Below are positions 13,818 to 20,742 of a DNA stretch of 23,517 nt, in pieces (position 1 is the stretch's first letter; each line of letters starts with the position of its first letter). The DNA is from JANWHZ01 sp964527385 (GTDB lineage: Bacteria; Patescibacteriota; Saccharimonadia; Saccharimonadales; UBA4665). The notes below the pieces were generated by a model. The model saw only the letters and a program-made list of their open reading frames with translations. It did not search any database and was not told the origin of the DNA. The position numbers and the translations under genes are program-made. The stretch lies in assembly GCA_964527385.1 (NCBI GenBank), contig CAZGPZ010000009.1:1-23517 (forward strand), written 5' to 3'.

Positions 13818-14546
13818 ATGAACCCTAATATTCGAAGGCAATTGCCGGTCATACAACCACATCACAGGCAAATAAACTGCGCGATTGACAGCGCAATCGA
13901 CCAACAACATGCGTGCATGCTGCGAAAACCGAGCAAAACACTCGCACAACTTGAAACAAATAATCGCCTTTTCTTTACCGCGAACGAGGCTGGTGCGTTT
14001 GAGCATTCATGCACGGTTGTCTCGTTGGTTCCGGAAAGCTGGCGTGCCGACCCTCGCCTGAGAATTGACGAGGTAGGCGGTTTGATCGCCGGTCCTGGCC
14101 GCCAGCGTGGCGGGCGGCGGGCGAGCGCAACCGTGAGACGAGCGGTGGAAACACGGCGTGAAATAGATGGCGATAATCAGCTATTTGTTGCAACGAGCCG
14201 CGGGGAGGATTCGGCCAGGGTGCTGGAAGAAGCCGGCCTTACGCGAGTCTCAATCGCCGAGTTCTATATGCTTTTTGGAGGTCTCTCGTGCGATCCAGAA
14301 TGCGTTGAAGGGCCAGAAGGCCAACCAGCTTGGCTGGGATGCGGCGCGCGAGCACTGTGCGCTGCTCGTGGTGATGTGGCGGATGGTATTCGCCCTGACG
14401 GTTGCCATGGCTATGTGAGTGATCTTGAGTTGGCGTGGAAAAAAGAGCGTATGCTCCGCGAACTATTCCACGACGATGCGTCAGAAGTACGTGCCGCAAT
14501 TGCAGAAGGTTTTCGCGAAGAAGAGATGGCAGGATTACTGCAATGA
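13818..14546 (+). CDS. Uncharacterised protein, possibly GNAT-like, with C-terminal cysteine cluster
   Basis: A 242-residue protein I cannot name. Residues about 85-150 read like the acetyl-CoA half of a GNAT acetyltransferase (EVGGLIAGPGRQRGGRRAS, then LFVATSRGEDSARVLEEAGL), although the P-loop glycine pattern is degenerate. Five cysteines follow (158, 162, 175, 181, 196), spaced as could suit a metal site. The C-terminus is an acidic helix. The ATG at 13818 has a strong GAAGGAG site 5 nt upstream; the -10 is unclear. The stop overlaps the start of the AstE-like deacylase (ATGA), so the two are co-translated; an acyl-transfer/deacylase pair is a reasonable guess. Confidence 0.72.
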   Translation: MNPNIRRQLPVIQPHHRQINCAIDSAIDQQHACMLRKPSKTLAQLETNNRLFFTANEAGAFEHSCTVVSLVPESWRADPRLRIDEVGGLIAGPGRQRGGRRASATVRRAVETRREIDGDNQLFVATSRGEDSARVLEEAGLTRVSIAEFYMLFGGLSCDPECVEGPEGQPAWLGCGARALCAARGDVADGIRPDGCHGYVSDLELAWKKERMLRELFHDDASEVRAAIAEGFREEEMAGLLQ

Positions 14547-15526
14547 GGCATTCTTCTTTCACTCTATACCGGGACGAAGCGGGGCAGAATGCCCGGTGTA
14601 ACGTGTTATCGGTTGGCTCGGGCGCGCCGCACGTCGTTTTGACGGCACTACAGCATGGAAATGAGGTGTTGGGCTTAGAAGCAGGTTTGCAGGCGCTGCA
14701 ACAGCTTGAAGCGGGAATTGTGCACGGAACGGTTACGCTTCTGGCGTGCTTGAACCCGATTGGTTTCCAAGAAGGGACGCGCAACGCACTGAACCGAAGT
14801 TTTGACCTGGCAGGGACGACCCAAACCAACCTCAACCGCCTTCACCCTGGCAACCCGAACGGCACATTCGTTGATCGGATGGCTTACGCCATTGACCAGT
14901 ACATTACAAGCCTACAGCCAGATTATTTGGTTGATCTGCACACCTACGCAGTTCAGTCAGTACCGCACGTCATCATCGATCCTGTCGATGCCGCACTGCG
15001 CGGGCGCCTAACGGTGTGGTCGGCGGCAAGCGGGTTGCCGTACTACCACGAGTTTGCCGAGGATAACTATGCTGGACAAGGACTGAACAACTGCCTGAGC
15101 GGTGTGTGGTGCCTAAGAGGCGTGCCAGCCGTCACGGTCGAACTTGGCCCGCAAGTTGGTTTTGGAATCGGCGACGTAGATAATGCGGCGGCAGCAGTAC
15201 TGCACGTGCTTGAAGCGGTCAATGTTACCGAGGCCGCTTCTGCGCTGGACGGGCAAACGAGTGCCATTGCGGCGGCACTGGCCGGCAAACAATGGCAGCG
15301 CGCCGAGATTGAGAATGATTCGCCTGCCCAAGGTTATGTCCGTCACCACGTTCGGATCGGCGAGATGGTCCAGCAGGGGCAACTTTTGGCGGAAATTGTA
15401 CAGCTTGATGGGCGGACTGGCGCACGCGTTTGTGCGCCGAGCGGCGGCATGGTGTTCATTTGGCACGATGACCCGCGGGCATATCCTGGTTCGAAACTCG
15501 GTATCATGCTCTGTCCAAGCAGATAG
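14543..15526 (+). CDS. Succinylglutamate desuccinylase/aspartoacylase family zinc hydrolase
   Basis: Zinc-dependent amide hydrolase of the AstE/AspA group (M14-like). The 327 residues have the zinc-binding QHGNE (His38, Glu41), NPIGFQEGTRNALNRSFDLA, a second ligand block DYLVDLHTY (His133), and VTVELGPQ with the likely catalytic Glu near 210. The C-terminal part (about 270-327) is a beta domain as in other family members. The start at 14543 is chosen because it overlaps the stop of the preceding gene by 4 nt (ATGA), has AGGA upstream, and gives a normal family N-terminus. The substrate, an N-acyl amino acid or similar, cannot be read from sequence. Confidence 0.85.
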   Translation: MRHSSFTLYRDEAGQNARCNVLSVGSGAPHVVLTALQHGNEVLGLEAGLQALQQLEAGIVHGTVTLLACLNPIGFQEGTRNALNRSFDLAGTTQTNLNRLHPGNPNGTFVDRMAYAIDQYITSLQPDYLVDLHTYAVQSVPHVIIDPVDAALRGRLTVWSAASGLPYYHEFAEDNYAGQGLNNCLSGVWCLRGVPAVTVELGPQVGFGIGDVDNAAAAVLHVLEAVNVTEAASALDGQTSAIAAALAGKQWQRAEIENDSPAQGYVRHHVRIGEMVQQGQLLAEIVQLDGRTGARVCAPSGGMVFIWHDDPRAYPGSKLGIMLCPSR

Positions 15527-15531
15527 TCTAG

Positions 15532-15537
15532 TACACT
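15532..15537 (+). promoter_or_regulatory. -10 box for a leaderless metallopeptidase mRNA
   Basis: TACACT lies 6 nt before the ATG at 15544, so transcription would start at or next to the start codon. No clear -35. Confidence 0.5.
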
Positions 15538-15543
15538 AGAAGG

Positions 15544-15912
15544 ATGGTTGAAGTTAGTGACGAAGAGTTCCAGCGGATGATCGACGAAGCGCTGGGGACA
15601 TTGCCGAAAGAGCACATCGATAACCTGAAAAACGTAGCTATCTTGTACGAACACGACCCGACGCCGGCACAGCGGCAGAAGTTGGCGCTACGCAACGACC
15701 AGACGTTGTTCGGGCTATACGAAGGCGTGCCACTCAGCCAGCGCCAGGGAGCGACGCGCCTGTTCCCGGACAAGATTACTTTGTTCGTTAACCCACTCCG
15801 AATGAGCGCCAACGACATGCCGGGGCTCAAAGAGCAGATCCGCCATACGCTGTGGCACGAAATTGCCCACTACTATGGCCTCGATCATGCCCAAATCCAC
15901 AATTTAGAATAG
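15544..15912 (+). CDS. Small zincin-like metallopeptidase (PF06262 type)
   Basis: A 122-residue protein with the zinc motif HEIAHYYGLDH (HExxHxxGxxH) near its C-terminus, as in the minimal MMP-like family. It is soluble and has no signal peptide, so is probably cytoplasmic; the physiological substrate of the family is not known. The conserved stretch DKITLFVNPL lies before the motif, and the protein has the family's usual length. The ATG follows the TACACT -10 box by 6 nt, and AAGG right before it is too close to act as a ribosome binding site, so leaderless translation is likely. It starts 17 nt after the AstE-like gene. Confidence 0.88.
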   Translation: MVEVSDEEFQRMIDEALGTLPKEHIDNLKNVAILYEHDPTPAQRQKLALRNDQTLFGLYEGVPLSQRQGATRLFPDKITLFVNPLRMSANDMPGLKEQIRHTLWHEIAHYYGLDHAQIHNLE

Positions 15913-15922
15913 CTTTTGGCGT

Positions 15923-15992
15923 CGTCATTCCCAGCTTGACTGGGAATCCAGGCCATTATTTTTACTGGATTCCCGCCTACGCGGGAATGACG
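15923..15992. repeat. REP-like nested palindromic repeat (GTCATTCCC family)
   Basis: CGTCATTCCC (15923-15932) is the reverse complement of GGGAATGACG (15983-15992), and GGGAATCCAG (15942-15951) of CTGGATTCCC (15965-15974). Each half also forms its own hairpin: ATTCCCAG/CTGGGAAT and ATTCCCGC/GCGGGAAT. The core GTCATTCCC...GGGAATCCAG is known from dispersed palindromic repeats in many unrelated bacteria. It fills the gap before the FMN reductase gene and ends 8 nt before that gene's -10 box. No transposase is present, so it would be a non-autonomous element. Confidence 0.85.
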
Positions 15993-16000
15993 GCATGGGC

Positions 16001-16006
16001 TATACT
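16001..16006 (+). promoter_or_regulatory. -10 box for a leaderless FMN reductase mRNA
   Basis: TATACT ends 8 nt before the ATG at 16015. Any -35 would fall inside the palindromic repeat (about 15978-15983), where no good match is seen. Confidence 0.55.
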
Positions 16007-16014
16007 GTTCTCAT

Positions 16015-16587
16015 ATGGATGAGCGCATTGTAATCGCGGTTCTGGCAGGCACGACCAGAGAAAAGCGACTATCTACCATGGCAGCACAGTGGATCGCTGA
16101 ATTTGGGCGCAAGCAGCCGAACGTGGAGATTATTTTCGTTGACCCAAAAGATTTCAATTTTCCTGGAGACGGCAACGACCCCGAGGGGAAGGATCCGCGC
16201 TACAGCGAAATAACTGCCAAAGCTGACGCCTTTTTCATCGTCACGCCAGAATATAACCATAGCTTTCCGGGGTCACTGAAACGCATGCTCGACAGCGAGC
16301 TGGCAAACTATAATCACAAGCCGGTAGCGTTCGCCGGTGTCAGCGATGGCAACTGGGGCGGGACGCGGGCAGTCGAATCGCTTGTGCCGGCGGTGCGGGA
16401 AACGGGCATGGTGGTACTGTCGTGGGATATGTACTTCCCTTGGGTCCAGAATATCTTTGATGAGTCGGGCGCCATGAAGCCGGAATCCGAGCCACGGTAT
16501 ACTAAAAACGCACAAAAACTGTTAGATGAACTGCTTTGGATGGCACGCTTGTTCAAAACCGGTCGCCAACAGCTAACGCAACGTTAA
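16015..16587 (+). CDS. NADPH-dependent FMN reductase / flavodoxin-like oxidoreductase
   Basis: Flavodoxin-fold enzyme that probably reduces FMN, quinones or azo-type compounds with NAD(P)H. The 190 residues show the phosphate-binding start VLAGTTREKRLS, the flavin-side signature TPEYNHSFPGSLKRMLD (about 78-94) and FAGVSDGNWGG near 107. The size matches the SsuE/ArsH-like group. The ATG at 16015 is 8 nt after TATACT and has no Shine-Dalgarno site, so it is probably leaderless. Upstream lies the palindromic repeat and downstream a bidirectional terminator, making it a single-gene unit. Confidence 0.9.
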   Translation: MDERIVIAVLAGTTREKRLSTMAAQWIAEFGRKQPNVEIIFVDPKDFNFPGDGNDPEGKDPRYSEITAKADAFFIVTPEYNHSFPGSLKRMLDSELANYNHKPVAFAGVSDGNWGGTRAVESLVPAVRETGMVVLSWDMYFPWVQNIFDESGAMKPESEPRYTKNAQKLLDELLWMARLFKTGRQQLTQR

Positions 16588-16591
16588 AAAG

Positions 16592-16623
16592 AAAAACAGA
16601 CCCTCGTTAGCGGGCCTGTTTTT
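16592..16623. terminator. Bidirectional terminator between convergent genes
   Basis: AAAAACAG (16592-16599) pairs with CTGTTTTT (16616-16623), with an inner CCC/GGG stem separated by one A-C mismatch and an 8-nt loop. A and T runs on both sides let it end both the FMN reductase gene (plus) and the membrane-protein gene (minus). Confidence 0.8.
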
Positions 16624-16638
16624 ACATCTGGGCTGTGC

Positions 16639-17169
16639 TTATTTCTTAGCATCAACCTTCTTGCCGCCGTAGTAGCTGCGGATCTGGTACAGAAAGTAAA
16701 ACCCAATCGCGGACCCAACTGCACCCCCAACCAGCCGTGCAAAGCCGTCGTTCGGGAACGCAAAGAGCGCGATAACCGCATAAGCAAGGTTAACAAGTGC
16801 GCCATAAAACAGCATGTCCCAGCCGGCTTTCTTGCGTGTGCGCAGCCCAGGGAAGGCAAGCAGATATAACACGCCTTCAGCGGCAAGGATTACGAAGCTT
16901 AGCATCAGCCAGAGCGTCCAACCGCTCGTCGTAGCCGCCGATGGCACGCCATAGTAGTTGCTCAGCGCGTTGAGGTACGATGTTGCTGTATTGACCAATG
17001 TAGCTGCTTGCCATACTCCCCACGCCAGCCAAAGCGATAATACCCCCACGACCAGCGCGATCCATGGCATGTACTGCACGATTGCCTTGCGCCCGTTTTC
17101 TGGCATGTCTGGGACACCTTTAAATGCTTGGCCAAGCTTGTCTTCAAGTTGGTTTACCGAACTCGTCAT
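16639..17169 (-). CDS. Uncharacterised four-helix membrane protein
   Basis: A 176-residue protein of unknown role. After a soluble N-terminal 30 residues (KLGQAFKGVPDMPENGRKA) there are four likely membrane helices: around 33-55 (MPWIALVVGVLSLWLAWGVW), 83-105, 116-138 and 145-163, ending in a Lys-rich tail. No catalytic motif is visible. The ATG at 17169 is chosen because GAGGG lies 5 nt upstream on the minus strand; a GTG one codon earlier is possible. A moderate promoter lies at 17200-17229. It converges with the FMN reductase gene through a shared terminator. Confidence 0.75.
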   Translation of the reverse strand: MTSSVNQLEDKLGQAFKGVPDMPENGRKAIVQYMPWIALVVGVLSLWLAWGVWQAATLVNTATSYLNALSNYYGVPSAATTSGWTLWLMLSFVILAAEGVLYLLAFPGLRTRKKAGWDMLFYGALVNLAYAVIALFAFPNDGFARLVGGAVGSAIGFYFLYQIRSYYGGKKVDAKK

Positions 17170-17199
17170 CACAACCCTCGCTTATTACTGTTAAGGATA

Positions 17200-17229
17200 A
17201 GCATAACCTGAACCAGGGGAGGTTTTCAA
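17200..17229 (-). promoter_or_regulatory. Promoter for the four-helix membrane protein
   Basis: On the minus strand TTGAAA (plus 17224-17229), 18-nt spacer, TATGCT (plus 17200-17205): 5/6 and 4/6 matches. Confidence 0.5.
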
Positions 17230-17273
17230 GCGATATTTCAGCGTGCTCTCAGCCGCGGCCGGGAAAAGACGGG

Positions 17274-17279
17274 TATAAT
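17274..17279 (+). promoter_or_regulatory. -10 box for a leaderless DUF427 mRNA
   Basis: Perfect TATAAT in GGGTATAATAAGAC, 7 nt before the ATG at 17287. No Shine-Dalgarno site lies between, so the message is almost certainly leaderless. No clear -35. Confidence 0.7.
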
Positions 17280-17286
17280 AAGACTC

Positions 17287-17589
17287 ATGCAAGCACTTTG
17301 GAACGACAAGATTATCGCGGAAGCCCCGCGTGAAAAGCTTATTTACATCGAAGGAAATTGGTATTTCCCGCCCGATAGCGTCAAACAAGAATACCTACGC
17401 AAGAGTGATACCCCCTATACATGCCCATGGAAAGGCGAGTGCCAGTATTTTGATGTCGGTGGCGGCGAAAAGTGGAGCAAGGACAATGCGTGGAGCTACC
17501 CAGAACCCAAGCCAAGCGCGATCGGGATCGTCAAGAAAGATTTTTCTAACTATGTCGCCTTCTGGCGAGAGGTACAGGTCGCCGAGTAG
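17287..17589 (+). CDS. DUF427 family protein
   Basis: A 100-residue small beta-rich protein of the DUF427 family, recognised from YIEGNWYFPPDSV, the KSDTPYTCPWKGECQYFDV stretch with two cysteines, and the WSYPEPKPSA segment. The family has no firmly assigned biochemical activity; members are soluble single-domain proteins. It starts 7 nt after a perfect TATAAT without any ribosome binding site. The stop is immediately followed by the end of the convergent TrmB-type regulator gene, with no base between them. Confidence 0.85.
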   Translation: MQALWNDKIIAEAPREKLIYIEGNWYFPPDSVKQEYLRKSDTPYTCPWKGECQYFDVGGGEKWSKDNAWSYPEPKPSAIGIVKKDFSNYVAFWREVQVAE

Positions 17590-18393
17590 TCAGAACCGGG
17601 TGTCGGGCACCGATCTGGACCACAGTATCTCAAACATAGCGCGCTGCGCGTCGGCTATCTCCTGGTTGTAGATCTCGATGCCAAACAGCTCGTTGTCCTT
17701 CCAGTTGCAGTACATGACGACATTGTCGTATATCTCGCAGGCATGGGTCACTGGAAAAACATCAGGGGAAATGTAGTGATAGACGATGTCATCAACCCGT
17801 TGGCTGTACCCCTGGCCAAATGTAACGTTCGCGTCATCCCAGCTTTTCAGGAACTCGTCACCGCTGATGAGGCGCTGGCGAAGCTTGCGCTTGTGAAACT
17901 CTTCCCAGTAGTGTTCCATGAACTTTTTGCCATTCGGCTCATCGATAATCCGATAGGCGTAACCGACAATTTCGCTTTTGGCGCGCAGTTCGTTCCAAAA
18001 CATCTGGCGGATGCCTTCGCGCCCCTGGTAAAACTGCACGCGGGTAACAGGGGAGCTAAGTGAATTCCTGCCTAAAACTTGCTCGATCAATCCCAACTCG
18101 TCTTGCAGGCTTTTGAGCTCTTGCTCTTTCTCATTGATCAATATGTGCAAGTTAGCAATTGGCGCGGCTTTGATGATGCCACGTTTGTAGTGGCTCTCGA
18201 CCTCTATCAGATTACTTGCGAGCAGGCTGTCGACCAGGCGATAAATACGGGTGCGCTCGACGCGGGAAGATCGTGATAATTCAGAAATAGTCTGTGGGCC
18301 ATGTTCATGGAGGGCAATGTAGATATCGGCAATCTCCGGCTCGAGGCCGAGCTTCGCGAAATACGTTTTGATGGTGTCTGTATTAGCAAGCAT
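17590..18393 (-). CDS. TrmB-family transcriptional regulator
   Basis: DNA-binding regulator with a winged HTH (about 15-75; TISELSRSSRVERTRIYRLV is the recognition region) and a C-terminal effector part (about 105-267) with VQFYQGREGIRQMFWNELR, typical of TrmB-like proteins. Some family members sense sugars, but the ligand is unknown here. The start is set at 18393 (267 residues): TATACT lies 6 nt before this ATG, so the message is leaderless. The longer in-frame reading to 18450 would run through the promoter and operator and is rejected. It is divergent from a VOC-protein gene; palindromes between them suggest it controls both itself and that gene. Confidence 0.88.
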   Translation of the reverse strand: MLANTDTIKTYFAKLGLEPEIADIYIALHEHGPQTISELSRSSRVERTRIYRLVDSLLASNLIEVESHYKRGIIKAAPIANLHILINEKEQELKSLQDELGLIEQVLGRNSLSSPVTRVQFYQGREGIRQMFWNELRAKSEIVGYAYRIIDEPNGKKFMEHYWEEFHKRKLRQRLISGDEFLKSWDDANVTFGQGYSQRVDDIVYHYISPDVFPVTHACEIYDNVVMYCNWKDNELFGIEIYNQEIADAQRAMFEILWSRSVPDTRF

Positions 18394-18399
18394 AAGAGG

Positions 18400-18405
18400 A
18401 GTATA
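18400..18405 (-). promoter_or_regulatory. Extended -10 box for the TrmB-family gene
   Basis: On the minus strand TGCTATACT, an extended -10, 6 nt before the ATG at 18393. The palindrome at 18409-18429 fills the space between it and the -35 position, as expected for an autoregulated promoter. Confidence 0.65.
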
Positions 18406-18408
18406 GCA

Positions 18409-18429
18409 GTTGTGCAGTTTTTGCACAAC
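18409..18429. promoter_or_regulatory. Operator palindrome 1 (TTGTGCA-type)
   Basis: GTTGTGCA (18409-18416), 5-nt centre, TGCACAAC (18422-18429): perfect 8-bp inverted repeat inside the promoter of the TrmB-family gene. The same half-site recurs at 18465-18483. Confidence 0.7.
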
Positions 18430-18432
18430 AGT

Positions 18433-18462
18433 TTTCCACAATACTGCCACAGTTAGTATGAT
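18433..18462 (+). promoter_or_regulatory. Promoter for the VOC-protein gene
   Basis: TTTCCA (18433-18438), 18-nt spacer, TATGAT (18457-18462; 5/6). The predicted start near 18469 lies within operator palindrome 2. Confidence 0.5.
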
Positions 18463-18464
18463 GT

Positions 18465-18483
18465 TTGTGCAGCCAAGTGCACA
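18465..18483. promoter_or_regulatory. Operator palindrome 2 (TTGTGCA-type)
   Basis: TGTGCA (18466-18471), 6-nt centre, TGCACA (18478-18483), overlapping the predicted transcription start of the VOC gene. It shares the TTGTGCA half-site with palindrome 1 and is placed where a repressor would block initiation. Confidence 0.6.
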
Positions 18484-18509
18484 GAGCGCTGAGCCGCAGA
18501 AGAGCAGGC

Positions 18510-18956
18510 ATGACTAAGAATTTGATTTCGAACAATCTTGCCGTGGAATTGCATGTTCCTCACTTCGAACCGGCTCGCGCATTCTATGGTTTATTGGGTT
18601 TTGAAGCGCAGGATTATGACCCAGCGACCACAAGCGCGCTAGGCTATCTGGTCCTTGTTCGCCACGACTTGCTTGGCGATACGATGCTTAATTTTTATGG
18701 TGATCGGCCGGCAGTGGCAAAGCATGCTCATTTCAGTGCCTTTCCGCCAAGCACGCCGCGGGGCTATGCTGTCGAAATCACTGTTCCGGTTGGCGATGTA
18801 GAAGCACTGTGGAAGAATGTGCGACCACAGCTTGAAGAAGGTGACATTGCACAACCGCTAGAAACTAAAAGCTGGGGTGACAAAGACTTCCGGGTAATTG
18901 ACCCCTACGGATTCTACGTTCGCTTCACCGAGCTGGTTGACTGGGGCCAAGTGTAG
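18510..18956 (+). CDS. VOC-superfamily (glyoxalase/bleomycin-resistance-like) protein
   Basis: A 148-residue single VOC protein: NLAVELHVPHFEPARAFYGL at the N-terminus is the first beta-alpha unit with a potential metal ligand, and KDFRVIDPYGFYVRFTEL near the C-terminus is the typical closing strand. VOC proteins include lyases, dioxygenases and drug-binding immunity proteins; the substrate here is unknown. The ATG at 18510 has only a weak AGAAGAG site 5 nt upstream. It is divergent from the TrmB-type regulator, and its promoter overlaps an operator-like palindrome, so it is probably the regulator's target. Its last 32 nt overlap the convergent ABC-F gene. Confidence 0.82.
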   Translation: MTKNLISNNLAVELHVPHFEPARAFYGLLGFEAQDYDPATTSALGYLVLVRHDLLGDTMLNFYGDRPAVAKHAHFSAFPPSTPRGYAVEITVPVGDVEALWKNVRPQLEEGDIAQPLETKSWGDKDFRVIDPYGFYVRFTELVDWGQV

Positions 18957-20592
18957 ATAGCGTGATTTGTTCGCCCTCAAGGTGCTTGGCCAAGTAGCTA
19001 TCGTGGCTGATGTAGACGAGTGCCCCCTTGTAGTGAGCGAGCGCTGCTTCCAGCTCTTCGATCGAAGGCAGGTCTAGGTGGTTGGTGGGCTCGTCGAGGA
19101 TGAGCAAATTCGGGTCGTTGGCGAACATTTTGATCAACTGTAGCCGGGCTTTTTGGCCTCCCGACAGGCTCGCAACCAGTTGGTTGCGGTCTTCGTACGG
19201 GTCAAAGAGGTAGTCGGACAAAATACGCATGACCTGCTCGTTGGTAATCTGTTGGCTGTAGAGCCCATATAAGTGCTCGATTGCGGCGGCAAGCGTCATG
19301 TCGAGCAGGGCATCACCGACTTCTTGTTCGTAGGTGTTGATGCGCAGCTTCGTGTCGGTAGTAATGGTGCCATGCAGCAGCGTCGCGGGCTCTTCACCTT
19401 TAGCCGTAGCAATAATTGCGCGAATTAGGGTTGTTTTGCCAACGCCGTTCCGTCCCACGATACGCAAGCGGTCGCCGGTCAGAATGCGAGGGCTGAGCGG
19501 GGCAAACAGCGGAGAATTGTAGCCGACTTGCACCTCATCCAAAGCAACGAGATCACGTCGCCGTTCATCTTGGGAGAGCCGGCGGATGTGAATGGTCTTG
19601 GCTTTGTGTTTCTGGTAGTTGGCTTCCACGTTGGGCTTTAGCGTAGCCACAGATTCCTGATCGATCCAGAAACTGGGCCGCTCCAGTGTCTCCAGCTCGG
19701 CAAGTTCTCGCCTCAGGCGGGCTTCCATGACCACGAACGGGTTTTTTTGGTCTGCGGTTCCCGACCAGCGCGGCTTCATCTTGATGGCATACTGGATCTG
19801 TTTTTTGACGTTCAGGATGCGACGGCGCGTGACTTCATATTCGTTCAGGCTGTTAGCGGTGCGTTGGGCATTCTGCAGCAGGTAGGCATCGTAATTACCC
19901 GGGAAATTCTCAGCGGCGCCGTCTTTAATTTCAATGATTCGTGATACGTGCTGCAGGACGTCGCGGTCGTGCGTGATAACGACGACGGCGTGCCGCGCAT
20001 CCCGGAACCACTCGATGAACGCTTCTTTGGCGACGTAATCCATATGGTTGGTCGGTTCGTCGATGAGTGCCAGGCTGGCGTTGGAATGCTCGACGATGAT
20101 GAGCTCGACGAAACGTTTTTGGCCACCGGACAGATTGGCCATCCGGGCGCCGCCATCCAACTGGTACGCATCCAGCGAACGGGTAACGCGGTCTTCCACG
20201 GTGTAGTAGTCGAGCTGTGAAAATCGCTCCAATGCTTCGCTATATGTTGTAATTCTGCGCATGTCGCTGCCCATCGTATCGGGATAGGTATCAATGATAT
20301 GCTTCAGCTTGGTGTATTCAGGAAGGTTGTTCAGGATGTAGTGCAGCGCCGTTTGGTCACCGAGACCGTGGTGTTCCTGGCGGGTGCTGGCAATGCGCAC
20401 GCCGCTTCTGGCGGTGATTTTGCCGGCGTAATCGTTGTCCTCGCCAGCCAGCATACGGAAAAGCGTCGTCTTGCCGACGCCGTTGCGGCCGATGATAGCG
20501 ATCTTCTCATTATCCTCGATAGTCAGCTTCAATCCGGCAAACAATTCCTTGTTGCCGATAGATTTTTGTTCGATGTCAGCGCTCAGTAGCAT
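18925..20592 (-). CDS. ABC-F type ATP-binding protein
   Basis: Soluble protein with two ABC ATPase domains and no membrane part, as in the ABC-F family, whose members act on ribosomes (translation factors such as EttA-like proteins, or antibiotic-resistance ribosomal protection). The 555 residues show Walker A GRNGVGKT twice (35-42, 380-387), LSGGQ twice (154-158, 476-480), and DEPTNH after both Walker B strands (178-183, 500-505). The inter-domain linker, about 240-335, is long and basic, but its tip sequence does not allow a choice between a housekeeping factor and resistance. AAGGA lies 6 nt before the ATG. The gene overlaps the VOC gene at its 3' end. Confidence 0.92.
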   Translation of the reverse strand: MLLSADIEQKSIGNKELFAGLKLTIEDNEKIAIIGRNGVGKTTLFRMLAGEDNDYAGKITARSGVRIASTRQEHHGLGDQTALHYILNNLPEYTKLKHIIDTYPDTMGSDMRRITTYSEALERFSQLDYYTVEDRVTRSLDAYQLDGGARMANLSGGQKRFVELIIVEHSNASLALIDEPTNHMDYVAKEAFIEWFRDARHAVVVITHDRDVLQHVSRIIEIKDGAAENFPGNYDAYLLQNAQRTANSLNEYEVTRRRILNVKKQIQYAIKMKPRWSGTADQKNPFVVMEARLRRELAELETLERPSFWIDQESVATLKPNVEANYQKHKAKTIHIRRLSQDERRRDLVALDEVQVGYNSPLFAPLSPRILTGDRLRIVGRNGVGKTTLIRAIIATAKGEEPATLLHGTITTDTKLRINTYEQEVGDALLDMTLAAAIEHLYGLYSQQITNEQVMRILSDYLFDPYEDRNQLVASLSGGQKARLQLIKMFANDPNLLILDEPTNHLDLPSIEELEAALAHYKGALVYISHDSYLAKHLEGEQITLSTLGPSQPAR

Positions 20593-20656
20593 AGTATTCC
20601 TTCACGGTATTAGAAAAGGCGGGCCAGGATTAGTGAAGAAATACGCACATGTGACC

Positions 20657-20672
20657 ATTGTAACAGATTGTA
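20657..20672 (-). promoter_or_regulatory. Tandem -10-like GTTACAAT boxes upstream of the ABC-F gene
   Basis: On the minus strand GTTACAAT occurs twice, 10 nt apart (TACAAT at plus 20657-20662 and 20667-20672); the downstream copy (20657-20662) is preceded by TG, giving an extended -10. Transcription would start near 20650, about 60 nt before the ATG at 20592. No good -35 is seen. Confidence 0.5.
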
Positions 20673-20729
20673 ACGGTCCCGTTTAGGGCTTTTGCCACGT
20701 TTTATGGGAAACATTCATAACATCGGTGG

Positions 20730-20735
20730 TATAGT
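20730..20735 (+). promoter_or_regulatory. Extended -10 box for the heliorhodopsin-like operon
   Basis: TGGTATAGT, an extended -10, ends 7 nt before the ATG at 20743, so the first gene is probably translated from a leaderless message. It is divergent from the ABC-F promoter. Confidence 0.62.
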
Positions 20736-20742
20736 AAGCAGT

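Noticed and set aside
14435..14542. N-terminal extension of the AstE-like protein
   Set aside because: It overlaps the preceding gene in another frame, is Arg-rich and unlike the family; the ATGA overlap start at 14543 fits better.
18394..18450. N-terminal extension of the TrmB-family protein to 18450
   Set aside because: It would translate through the -10 box and the operator palindrome; the Met at 18393 gives a normal family N-terminus.
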